From: RGIG5057 sp964642045
GTDB taxonomy: Bacteria > Bacillota > Clostridia > TANB77 > CAG-465
Length of the DNA: 7,699 nt
Direction: 5' to 3'
Assembly: GCA_964642045.1 (NCBI GenBank)
Contig: CAZXLZ010000060.1
Location: 1-7,699, forward strand
The notes under the pieces were generated by a model that searched no databases, was not told where the DNA came from, and saw only the letters and a program-made list of their open reading frames with translations. The position numbers and the translations under genes are program-made. Shown here piece after piece: positions 1-5,471 of the stretch (positions within the stretch are counted from its first letter, which is position 1; every line of letters starts with the position of its first letter).

Positions 1-71
1 TCTGGTGAGTGAAATTTATCCCAATCTCTTTCTTCATTAAATTGTTTTATTTCTTTCTTTAATTCTTCCAT
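1..71 (-). CDS. MazG-like nucleotide pyrophosphohydrolase, N-terminal fragment
   Basis: The first 23 residues of a minus-strand protein that runs off the left edge. The peptide begins MEELKKEIKQFNEERDWDKF and continues HSP. The pattern of a helix followed by F-x-x-E-R-D-W-x-x-F-H-x-P is typical of the N-terminus of the small MazG/RS21-C6-like NTP pyrophosphohydrolases, which hydrolyse non-canonical or excess (d)NTPs to the monophosphate and PPi. The metal-binding EExxE motifs would lie beyond the window, so catalysis cannot be checked. The ATG at 71-69 follows a good ribosome binding site (AGGAGA, read from 84-79) with a normal spacer. The gene has its own promoter and is separated from the accessory operon by about 325 bases. 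The family call rests on a short peptide; direction and start are secure. Confidence 0.7.
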   Translation of the reverse strand, partial: MEELKKEIKQFNEERDWDKFHSP

Positions 72-106
72 AATACTTTCTCCTACTAATTATAATATTT
101 GATAGT

Positions 107-135
107 ATTCTATCATAAATGACTTTTTTTTACAA
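107..135 (-). promoter_or_regulatory. Sigma-A extended -10 promoter of the MazG-like gene
   Basis: On the minus strand, TTGTAA (135-130) and TAGAAT (112-107) are separated by exactly 17 bases, with a TG dinucleotide one base before the -10 box. Transcription would start near position 100, about 30 bases before the start codon. An inverted repeat GATAG-TATT-CTATC (101-114) covers the -10 box and could be an operator, but it is short. Confidence 0.55.
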
Positions 136-165
136 TAAAATGGTCTTATAATCTCTCTAAAGTAG

Positions 166-194
166 AAGACAAAAGTTATTTCTTATGATATAAT
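166..194 (+). promoter_or_regulatory. Divergent plus-strand extended -10 promoter with no downstream gene
   Basis: AAGACA (166-171) and a perfect TATAAT (189-194) lie 17 bases apart, with TG at 186-187 giving an extended -10 element. It points away from the MazG-like gene and towards the 3' end of the accessory minus-strand operon. No credible ORF follows for over 300 bases, so its product would be a non-coding or antisense RNA, or the match is fortuitous in AT-rich DNA. Confidence 0.4.
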
Positions 195-296
195 TTCAAC
201 AAATTTAAAATAAAAAAATGCATTTTATAAATAATGAATAAAAATCATAAAAAATAAGTATTGAAATATTTGATTTATATTAATTAGAAACAGATT

Positions 297-337
297 TTTT
301 GATGAATCACAAATAACTATAGGATGTTTTGATGAAT
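297..337. repeat. Two 11-base direct repeats, 30 bases apart
   Basis: TTTTGATGAAT occurs at 297-307 and again at 327-337, exactly 30 bases start to start. The intervening bases are not repeated further, so this is not an array. It lies in the gene-free interval 72-396, which otherwise holds the two promoters listed separately, and an SD-like AAAGGAGA at 341-348 with no ATG, GTG or TTG at a proper distance. I see no function. Confidence 0.4.
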
Positions 338-396
338 GTTAAAGGAGAGATTAATTCTCGACTTTTCTTTCTTCAATTTCATTTTATTTTCCATCT

Positions 397-522
397 TTAT
401 TCTAAAAAGCTTTCTAGAAAATCAACGATAGCTATTGTATTCTCTTTTATAAGCTTGTCTAGTTTTTTCATTTCTTCTTGAAGTTGTTTCATATCATTAT
501 TGCTTTTTTTAGTAATCTTCAT
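397..522 (-). CDS. Small 41-residue hypothetical protein, coupled to the upstream gene
   Basis: A short minus-strand ORF. Its ATG (522-520) lies inside the last codons of the 218-residue gene, an overlap of 14 bases in another frame. It ends at TAA (399-397). The product starts MKITKKSNNDMKQLQEEMKK and ends with a hydrophobic helix (AIVDFLESFLE); the middle is lysine- and glutamate-rich with heptad-like spacing, suggesting a short coiled coil. There is no strong Shine-Dalgarno sequence of its own, so translation would depend on coupling to the gene above. No family is recognised. The overlap and the amphipathic composition are the support; a chance ORF remains possible. Confidence 0.45.
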   Translation of the reverse strand: MKITKKSNNDMKQLQEEMKKLDKLIKENTIAIVDFLESFLE

Positions 523-1165
523 TTATTTCTTTATACAATAATCCACTATACTTGCTTAAATATCCTTTTATATATTTTTTTCTATCAATATCAGATATAA
601 TAATGTACCATTCCACAAACATATAATCATATCTTATTAAATGACTACTATCTTTTGTAATATACTTTAAGCAACAATTTAACAAAACTTCTAAAAAATA
701 CATATTTTGCTTAGCTATTATCAAAAATAAATCTTCATCATTATTTAAGGTTCCTTCTACCATTTCATTTACAATTAGAGTGCTATGTGTAAATAAACAT
801 AATTTATCATAGTACTCATTTTGCATTTTTTGAATTTGTCTATTACTTATATCTTCAAACATTTCTTTATCTATTATTTTTAGTTTAGCTTTAAATAAGT
901 TTCTAAGTTTTGGTTGTTTAGTATAGATCCTTTCTTTATCTTTCAAACCTAGTTTCTTAAATTCTTCATATACATTAGAATCTAAATATATCATCATTCC
1001 CATAATTAAATTTTCAAAAGCAGATTTTATTAAAGTGTTTGAATCCACTAAGCTACCACCTTTAATCAATTTCTGCACATTTTTAATAGTCATATAACAT
1101 TGATTTATTAAATTACTACTTTCATTAGGCAAGTTATCATCATTAAGTAGATATAATTTTTTCAC
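509..1165 (-). CDS. Hypothetical 218-residue alpha-helical protein
   Basis: An intact minus-strand gene with normal clostridial codon use. It starts at GTG (1165-1163); an ATG overlapping that position is immediately followed by a stop in its own frame, and no clear Shine-Dalgarno sequence precedes the GTG. It begins 29 bases after the frameshifted 54-residue ORF, so it is probably translated from the same message. The sequence looks wholly helical, with no signal peptide and no membrane anchor. Recognisable patches are a K-S-A-F-E-N-L-I-M-G-M-M helix (47-58), Y-D-K-L-C-L-F-T-H-S-T-L (119-130) and a tryptophan/tyrosine-rich stretch near 179-190. The spaced F-E and T-H-S elements are reminiscent of DUF5677-type, HEPN-like proteins, but the resemblance is weak and no RxxxxH nuclease motif is visible. 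Function unknown; its position beside an R-M locus makes an accessory or defence role conceivable, not shown. Confidence 0.8.
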   Translation of the reverse strand: MKKLYLLNDDNLPNESSNLINQCYMTIKNVQKLIKGGSLVDSNTLIKSAFENLIMGMMIYLDSNVYEEFKKLGLKDKERIYTKQPKLRNLFKAKLKIIDKEMFEDISNRQIQKMQNEYYDKLCLFTHSTLIVNEMVEGTLNNDEDLFLIIAKQNMYFLEVLLNCCLKYITKDSSHLIRYDYMFVEWYIIISDIDRKKYIKGYLSKYSGLLYKEINEDY

Positions 1166-1194
1166 ATTTTTACTAGTATTTTTTCTTAATGGAA

Positions 1195-1358
1195 TTATAC
1201 ATTTGTTTTTGCAACATTTTCTATAATCTCTTTTAACTCAACTAATCTATCTTTAGTCATAAATTCCATTAATTTATATATTTTTGCTTCTCTATTTTTC
1301 GTACCCAGTGGACTTAAATATAATCTGCTGCTATTTCTGCTTCATAATCTTTTTTCAA
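1195..1358 (-). pseudogene. Frameshifted 54-residue hypothetical ORF
   Basis: A minus-strand ORF starts with TTG (1358-1356), eight bases after a strong AAGGAG site. It reads LKKDYEAEIAADYI and then meets TAA. The next frame, open across the break, reads LSPLGTKNREAKIYKLMEFM, continues TKDRLVELKEIIENVAKTNV and stops at 1197-1195. Adding one T to the T-run (A-run 1316-1318 on the plus strand) joins the two into one 54-residue product. Both halves have coding-like composition and together fill the space between the ribosome binding site and the 218-residue gene. It is the first gene of the operon. The product would be mainly helical, with an amphipathic C-terminal helix; no family is recognised. 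The break may be a true mutation or a homopolymer sequencing error. Confidence 0.6.
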
Positions 1359-1434
1359 AATTCAATCTCCTTATTAAAAAAAGCAAAATAATCCTGTATT
1401 TATACATTCATACCCTGCTTTTCTTTTGTATTTG

Positions 1435-1457
1435 TTACATTTTATAACATTATGTAA
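1435..1457. promoter_or_regulatory. Inverted repeat (candidate operator) over the operon promoter
   Basis: TTACAT at 1435-1440 and ATGTAA at 1452-1457 form a symmetric site with an 11-base centre. It covers the -10 box and part of the spacer of the minus-strand promoter, where bound repressor would block transcription. It does not resemble the C-box at 1517-1541, so any regulator would be a different one, unidentified here. Confidence 0.4.
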
Positions 1458-1467
1458 GCATTTTCAA
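1439..1467 (-). promoter_or_regulatory. Promoter of the minus-strand accessory operon
   Basis: TTGAAA (1467-1462) and TAAAAT (1444-1439) are 17 bases apart on the minus strand, predicting a start near 1432 and a leader of about 75 bases. The leader contains arms AAAAGCA and TGCTTTT (1422-1416 and 1385-1379), the second continuing into seven Ts, which could form a weak attenuator. Confidence 0.55.
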
Positions 1468-1516
1468 CTTTATTCAGAAAATCACATCTTAATATTATAT
1501 AATTTTCTTTTTTGTT

Positions 1517-1541
1517 ACTTATAGTCCGTTGCCTTAAAGTG
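1517..1541 (+). promoter_or_regulatory. C-box: tandem controller-protein operator (OL and OR)
   Basis: The left site ACTTATAGTC (1517-1526) is followed by a five-base spacer CGTTG and a right site CCTTAAAGTG (1532-1541), which matches the left site at seven of ten positions. The run ACTTATAGTCCGT is the C-box core I know from controller-regulated R-M systems such as Esp1396I and PvuII, with the same spacing between sites. The right site overlaps the -35 box of the C promoter and is the weaker copy. This fits the known switch: a dimer on the left site activates, and a second dimer on the right site represses. Confidence 0.82.
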
Positions 1542-1557
1542 CACTAAAGTATAAAAT
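1529..1557 (+). promoter_or_regulatory. Promoter of the C-R operon
   Basis: TTGCCT (1529-1534) and TAAAAT (1552-1557) are separated by 17 bases, giving a start near 1564 and a leader of about 26 bases that contains a GGGGG ribosome binding site (1576-1580) before the ATG. The -35 box is poor (TTGCCT) and lies inside the right C-box site, as expected for a promoter that needs activation by the C protein. Confidence 0.65.
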
Positions 1558-1589
1558 TATTTATGAAGAAATAATGGGGGCTATTAATT

Positions 1590-1811
1590 ATGGATGTTTT
1601 AAATCAATTTGGAAGCAGATGTAAACAATTACGAAATAAATTAAATTTAAGTCAGGAAGATTTTGCATTAAAAATTAATATGGATAGAACATATTACTCC
1701 TCTATTGAATCAGGTAAAAGAAATATATCTATAAAGAATATTCAGAAAATATGTGATGGTTTCAATATTTCTTTAAAAGATTTCTTTGACTATGAGGTGA
1801 AAAATGAATAA
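1590..1811 (+). CDS. R-M controller (C) protein, XRE-family HTH regulator
   Basis: A 73-residue single-domain helix-turn-helix protein, the usual size of type II R-M controller proteins. The HTH spans about residues 20-46: LSQEDFALKINMDRTYYSSI, then the E-S-G-K-R-N turn typical of the XRE/Cro family. R33, T34 and Y35 at the start of the recognition helix match in position the R-T-Y trio that, from memory, reads the C-box in C.Esp1396I. The remaining helices (48-66) would form the dimer interface. It lies directly downstream of a C-box, and its last 8 bases overlap the next gene, so controller and nuclease are co-transcribed and coupled. It should activate its own operon at low dose and repress it at high dose, delaying nuclease production on entry to a new host. 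A generic phage-type repressor is the alternative, but the C-box and the neighbouring methylase make that unlikely. Confidence 0.9.
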   Translation: MDVLNQFGSRCKQLRNKLNLSQEDFALKINMDRTYYSSIESGKRNISIKNIQKICDGFNISLKDFFDYEVKNE

Positions 1812-2718
1812 AAATATAATTAAAAATAATGCTATTAGACTAATCTCAAGATTTGGGGATAATATTCAAACTAAACTTGTTAACGTTTGTGGAAAAGTCG
1901 GTTCATATTATGTTCCTATTGAATTGTTTCAAAAAAGGACTGCAAGAAATAAAAGAGTTTTAATACCATGGAAAACAATTTTAAATAACAATATTACATT
2001 AGAACAATTAAATACTTTTGAAAATGGTGTTGTTGTTGAATTTTTAAATAACGACTTTTTTGATAAAAGAAACGAATCAAATAAAACATTTAGACAACTA
2101 AAAGAATTGTTGGGTAGTGATGATAATGTCTCTTCAATTATCTCTATTCATTCTGAAGGTGGAACTTCTTCATCTTCTGTTCAAAGAATTTGTTTTAATC
2201 AACTGTTAAATAATACAAAAGTCAAATATAAAAATAATACTATTACTATAAACAAAGATAATTATAAAGACTACTTGATACAACAAAATCGTTCTGGTGG
2301 AACAGGTAATGATACTTGGAGCGGATTTTTATACTTCTCAATAAAAGGAGGGCAACAAGATACAATTGAATCACACAAAAATCAATCACTAACTTTATTT
2401 AATCCCGCTTGTGAATATGCTAATACTAATGTAAGTACAGATATAACACTAGTTTTATTATATTTTGCTTATAAAAGTATAACTAAGGAAGATTTAAAGG
2501 TTTACAATATATGTGAAAAAGTTTTTGATGATGTATTTGATAATATAAAATCAGCTTTAAAAGAATCCATTTATAATTCTAGTTCATATAATGGAAATTT
2601 ACTGGATTATTGTGAGAAGCATATTTCTTGTCAAGCTGAAAGTGATAATTTATTGGATCCTATACAACTTAATATAATTAGTATTAGAGATTTTAATACT
2701 AAAAAACGGAGAAAATAG
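1804..2718 (+). CDS. Putative type II restriction endonuclease, C-terminally truncated by frameshift
   Basis: A 304-residue protein, the R partner of the locus by position: it overlaps the C gene by 8 bases, with GAGGTG as ribosome binding site inside the C gene, and it converges on the methylase. I do not recognise its family, and no PD-(D/E)xK, HNH or GIY-YIG motif can be read with confidence. Visible patches are a V-C-G-K-V-G-S-Y-Y-V-P block (28-38), F-L-N-N-D-F-F (80-86), E-G-G-T-S-S-S-S-V-Q-R (118-128), a glycine-rich G-G-T-G-N-D-T-W-S-G-F-L-Y-F stretch (165-178) and N-P-A-C-E-Y-A-N (200-207). There is no signal peptide or membrane segment. The frame ends abruptly in a basic KKRRK tail produced by one extra A in the run at 2701-2706; the continuing frame (2705-2932) carries the missing C-terminus, for a restored length of 375 residues. 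The nuclease assignment is inferred from context, and its activity in the truncated state is doubtful. Confidence 0.75.
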   Translation: MNKNIIKNNAIRLISRFGDNIQTKLVNVCGKVGSYYVPIELFQKRTARNKRVLIPWKTILNNNITLEQLNTFENGVVVEFLNNDFFDKRNESNKTFRQLKELLGSDDNVSSIISIHSEGGTSSSSVQRICFNQLLNNTKVKYKNNTITINKDNYKDYLIQQNRSGGTGNDTWSGFLYFSIKGGQQDTIESHKNQSLTLFNPACEYANTNVSTDITLVLLYFAYKSITKEDLKVYNICEKVFDDVFDNIKSALKESIYNSSSYNGNLLDYCEKHISCQAESDNLLDPIQLNIISIRDFNTKKRRK

Positions 2719-2932
2719 AATTGATCTAACACACGACGAAGCAGTATTAAATGAGAAATATTATTGGGATGAAGAACATAAATGCATTTTGAGTCCTGCA
2801 CGTCCAACTAATCTCTTTTGGTCATTTCATCTTTCAAATATGATGCAACAAAATTTTTCATTAAAAGAATATTTTGAAAATGAAAAAAATATTTATATAA
2901 AAAGACAAAAACTAATAAAAAGACTTAAATGA
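2705..2932 (+). pseudogene. Detached C-terminal part of the endonuclease gene
   Basis: Seventy-five sense codons follow the frameshift in the +1 frame: NGENRIDLTHDEAVLNEKYY, then WDEEHKCILSPARPTNLFWS, and a basic helical end rich in K and R. It lacks a ribosome binding site or plausible start, so it is not a separate gene. Joining it at the A-run 2701-2706 (five As instead of six) gives T-K-N-G-E-N-R without a break. Its TGA (2930-2932) lies in the loop of the R/M terminator, just where the operon would be expected to end. Interruption by mutation, a sequencing error or a programmed +1 shift cannot be told apart here. Confidence 0.8.
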
Positions 2933-2951
2933 AAGTCTTTTTATTAGTTTT
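2908..2951. terminator. Bidirectional hairpin terminator between R and M
   Basis: A 19-bp perfect stem (2908-2926 with 2933-2951) encloses the six-base loop AAATGA. The arm reads AAAACTAATAAAAAGACTT, so both strands end the stem in a run of Ts. The loop holds the restored R stop codon, and the M stop codon lies one base beyond the hairpin, so the element serves both converging genes and limits antisense read-through. Confidence 0.9.
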
Positions 2952-2952
2952 A

Positions 2953-5028
2953 TCAAAATAATGATATTTGTTTTATTTCATTATTATTAATATTATTTAA
3001 GCACAAATTATAGTATTCTGAATTTAATTCAAATCCTACGCCCTTTAAATTATTTTCTTTGCACCATTTTAATGTAGTTCCACTTCCTAAAAAAGGATCT
3101 AAAATATAATAATTTTCCTGAACGAATGGCTTTACTAAATTAACTACTTCAGTTGGGAAAGGTGCTGTATGCTTATATAAATTCTCGCCTTTAGAATTAA
3201 TTTTTATTACTGGTGTAATCTTTACAACATCATTATAGTTTTTCTCATATTCGCCTTTTCTAAAAACTAAAATATGTTCATAGCAATTTATACATTTTAC
3301 ATATCCAGAAAACATATTTTGTGTTGAATTTCTTTTAGATTGTACTTCTCCTTTATCCCATATTATATTACCAATAACATTAAAACCAGAAATTTCAAAT
3401 ATCATGCAAGATAAAAAGCCTAATTGAATTCTCCTTTTTGACATATTAGATTCAACATATACATTATCTTCACAAACAATATCCCCTATATTATATAAAT
3501 AATATGAATTTTTTACCATTTTATTATATATATTTTTACTATTAATCATCATATCAATTAAATATAATACTAAATTATTCCATTGAGAATATTCTCTAGC
3601 ATTATAATATGGAGGTGATGTAATAGCTGTCCCAATCTGATTTTCTAATAATTTTACCATATATTGTGTTGAATTTTCGTTTAATATTTCAATTGATTTT
3701 TTTAATTCCACAGAATCATTTGTATTGATATTTTCTATTTTTATATTTTTTAACAACTTAAAAATAGGAAGTTTTTCAAAAGAATTAATTGCATTGTCTG
3801 GTAATCTATTTTTACTTATGTCTATAGAAATAATATTTCTATCTAATTGATTTTCAATTTTATAATTCTTAACAAATACATTTTCACCAGCATATGTATA
3901 TTCTCTTAATATAAATTCCTTCCAGTCCAAATCACTATCAAAAATATCTCTTCTCCATTTTTGATAAAACTTTTCGTCAATTCTATTTTCCTTTTTATTT
4001 TCTACTAATTTTAAATATCTATATACTCCATATTCATCAAATCTTTTGCCTCTACCAGATTTACTTCTATCCGGGCAAGAAGGATTTTGACATTCCCAAC
4101 TTCTTAAAAATAATTCAGGATATGAATTTCCTCTTTGTATTATTGTATTACAAGAAGGACAAGGGACATTTGTATTATCCAACTCAATTTTTTTATAAAT
4201 CATAATTTTAATACTTTGATCTTTGCTTATATAACAATCTTCAAATTTAAACCCATAACTAATTTTATCATAAAACTCTATTGCTAATTCTTCCGCATTT
4301 TGAATATTTCTTGATTTTAAGAATTCTACTAATTGTTTCGTTTGTTTTTCTTTTTTTAATGGAACAAATTTATCTTTATATTGCATAAAGTTCTCTGCAT
4401 ATATACCTGCTTTATACATCATTTTCCATGTAACGCATTTCTCATTTTTATCAAATAAATCATTTTCAATTATTATAGTTAAATATCTATAATTTTCCAA
4501 TGAATCATAGATTTTATTTATATAATTTATAATATAATTTTCATTATAATTGACTTCTTGAAATATTTCTTGATTAACTAATAACGAGGCCATTGAAAAT
4601 TTCTTATGTTTTCTTCTATCTTCATATATTTTAAGCCAATTTTGAATATTTTCTTTATTATCAACTCCATTTGTTAAATCATTAAACCTTTTTTTCATAG
4701 ACTCAATAATTTTTTCAGTATTATATGTATTTAATCTTTTTACAGCATCTTCTATTACATTTTGAATATCTTTTTTATTACTATATGTACATGGTTCAAT
4801 ATTGTATTTTAAATCAAAATTTTTGTAATTGTTCCCATAATAATATTTAAGTCTTAATTTCTTTCTAGTTGGAGTATCAAAAACAATATTTTTTTCTTTT
4901 TTAATGTTTTTTAATAAGCTTGTAAACTTTTTATCATAATATCTACTCATTTCAAATAATATGGCTATTAATAAGTCATCTGTAATATCAAAATTAATTT
5001 GTTGTTTTATTAATTCTATTGAACTCAT
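2953..5028 (-). CDS. Type II DNA methyltransferase, beta class, probably N4-cytosine
   Basis: A 691-residue modification enzyme that transfers a methyl group from S-adenosylmethionine to the recognition site, protecting it from the partner nuclease. The catalytic part is C-terminal: motif IV T-S-P-P-Y (470-474), followed by motif X-like H-T-A-P-F-P (620-625) and motif I D-P-F-L-G-S-G-T-T (644-652), then G-V-G-F-E-L-N (motif II). Motif IV before motif I defines the beta class, and T/S-P-P-Y suggests N4-cytosine rather than N6-adenine methylation, which is inference. A treble-clef-like zinc site is visible: C290-x2-C293 and C313-x4-C318. The first 290 residues are a long helical extension with no recognised domain, making the protein larger than most type II methylases; the extension and zinc site probably help with DNA recognition. 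The target sequence cannot be deduced. The ATG at 5028 follows AGGAGGAT (5038-5031). The frame is intact, unlike the R gene. Confidence 0.93.
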   Translation of the reverse strand: MSSIELIKQQINFDITDDLLIAILFEMSRYYDKKFTSLLKNIKKEKNIVFDTPTRKKLRLKYYYGNNYKNFDLKYNIEPCTYSNKKDIQNVIEDAVKRLNTYNTEKIIESMKKRFNDLTNGVDNKENIQNWLKIYEDRRKHKKFSMASLLVNQEIFQEVNYNENYIINYINKIYDSLENYRYLTIIIENDLFDKNEKCVTWKMMYKAGIYAENFMQYKDKFVPLKKEKQTKQLVEFLKSRNIQNAEELAIEFYDKISYGFKFEDCYISKDQSIKIMIYKKIELDNTNVPCPSCNTIIQRGNSYPELFLRSWECQNPSCPDRSKSGRGKRFDEYGVYRYLKLVENKKENRIDEKFYQKWRRDIFDSDLDWKEFILREYTYAGENVFVKNYKIENQLDRNIISIDISKNRLPDNAINSFEKLPIFKLLKNIKIENINTNDSVELKKSIEILNENSTQYMVKLLENQIGTAITSPPYYNAREYSQWNNLVLYLIDMMINSKNIYNKMVKNSYYLYNIGDIVCEDNVYVESNMSKRRIQLGFLSCMIFEISGFNVIGNIIWDKGEVQSKRNSTQNMFSGYVKCINCYEHILVFRKGEYEKNYNDVVKITPVIKINSKGENLYKHTAPFPTEVVNLVKPFVQENYYILDPFLGSGTTLKWCKENNLKGVGFELNSEYYNLCLNNINNNEIKQISLF

Positions 5029-5099
5029 AAATCCTCCTATAAAAATATCAATTTAGCTAAATATTAAACTAATTTTGTTAAAATTTTAATAACCAAACC

Positions 5100-5109
5100 C
5101 ATTATAGTG
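5100..5109 (-). promoter_or_regulatory. Weak C-box-like site at the methylase transcription start
   Basis: CACTATAATG (5109-5100) lies over the predicted start of the M transcript and resembles the single operator known for methylase genes of some C-controlled systems (GACTATAGTC type), matching seven of ten bases. It is also part of a symmetric ATTATA-GTG-TATAAT element (5101-5115), partly the -10 box itself. AT-rich DNA yields such matches easily, so support is thin. Confidence 0.3.
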
Positions 5110-5113
5110 TATA

Positions 5114-5142
5114 ATTATATCATAAAATCATTATTTTCTCAA
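5114..5142 (-). promoter_or_regulatory. Strong sigma-A promoter of the methyltransferase gene
   Basis: TTGAGA (5142-5137), a 17-base spacer ending in the extended -10 TGA, and a perfect TATAAT (5119-5114) on the minus strand. The start would be near 5107, giving a leader of about 79 bases. Its consensus quality contrasts with the weak C-R promoter, which suits early, constitutive methylase expression. Confidence 0.75.
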
Positions 5143-5429
5143 TAAAATCAAATAAATTTGCTTTACAAATTTTTCTACATATTGCTACATTTCATAAAAG
5201 GATTGGGATTTCATTCAATTGAACAGAATTTGAGCAAAGCAAAATTTTGGTCTCCAAAATTCAGTGCTTACTGGGAAATAAATTCTACTTTTTCTTACAT
5301 TTATTGTACATATATTTATACCAAATTTGCAAAAAATATTTGTGTCTTTTTTAATACAATCCAATTACTTTTATTTATTCATCATTTTCTATGTCTTCAT
5401 TATAATCATTTTAAACAATTGGATGATAT
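5143..5429. other. Intergenic stretch without a recognisable gene
   Basis: Between the M promoter and the terminator at 5430 I find no supportable gene. A plus-strand frame from a TTG (5158) runs 102 codons but lacks a ribosome binding site and continues through the terminator hairpin. One perfect palindromic arm pair AATTTTGG-TCT-CCAAAATT (5243-5261) is present; its three-base loop and lack of a T-run argue against a simple terminator. The stretch could be the eroded inside of a former mobile element. Confidence 0.5.
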
Positions 5430-5464
5430 AAAAAATCGTTACAACTTAGATAGCTGTAACGATT
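5430..5464 (-). terminator. Rho-independent terminator downstream of the tRNA relic
   Basis: Read on the minus strand, a perfect 10-bp stem AATCGTTACA/TGTAACGATT (5464-5455 with 5443-5434) with an 11-base loop is followed by six Ts (5435-5430). It lies eight bases beyond the CCA end of the degenerate tRNA, the normal place for a tRNA terminator, and would also stop transcripts from the Rieske gene before the methylase promoter. Confidence 0.85.
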
Positions 5465-5471
5465 AACTAAT

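Noticed and set aside
297..337. Possible CRISPR remnant from two equal 11-base repeats
   Set aside because: Only two copies, too short for a CRISPR repeat, and no cas gene or further spacing unit nearby.
317..394. 25-codon minus-strand ORF just after the 41-residue ORF
   Set aside because: No Shine-Dalgarno sequence, very short, and it ends in non-coding DNA; a chance frame in AT-rich sequence is more likely.
334..482. 49-codon hydrophobic plus-strand ORF, considered as a type I toxin-like peptide
   Set aside because: Mostly antisense to the 41-residue ORF, whose composition explains the hydrophobic shadow; no ribosome binding site in front.
1538..1545. Palindrome AGTGCACT between the -35 and -10 boxes of the C promoter
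   Set aside because: Considered as the operator, but the C-box pair at 1517-1541 explains regulation better and has known precedent; eight bases of symmetry may be chance.
5158..5466. 102-codon plus-strand frame in the M-Rieske intergenic region
   Set aside because: TTG start without a ribosome binding site; Phe/Ile/Tyr-rich content typical of random AT-rich reading; its last codons run through a terminator hairpin that serves the other strand.
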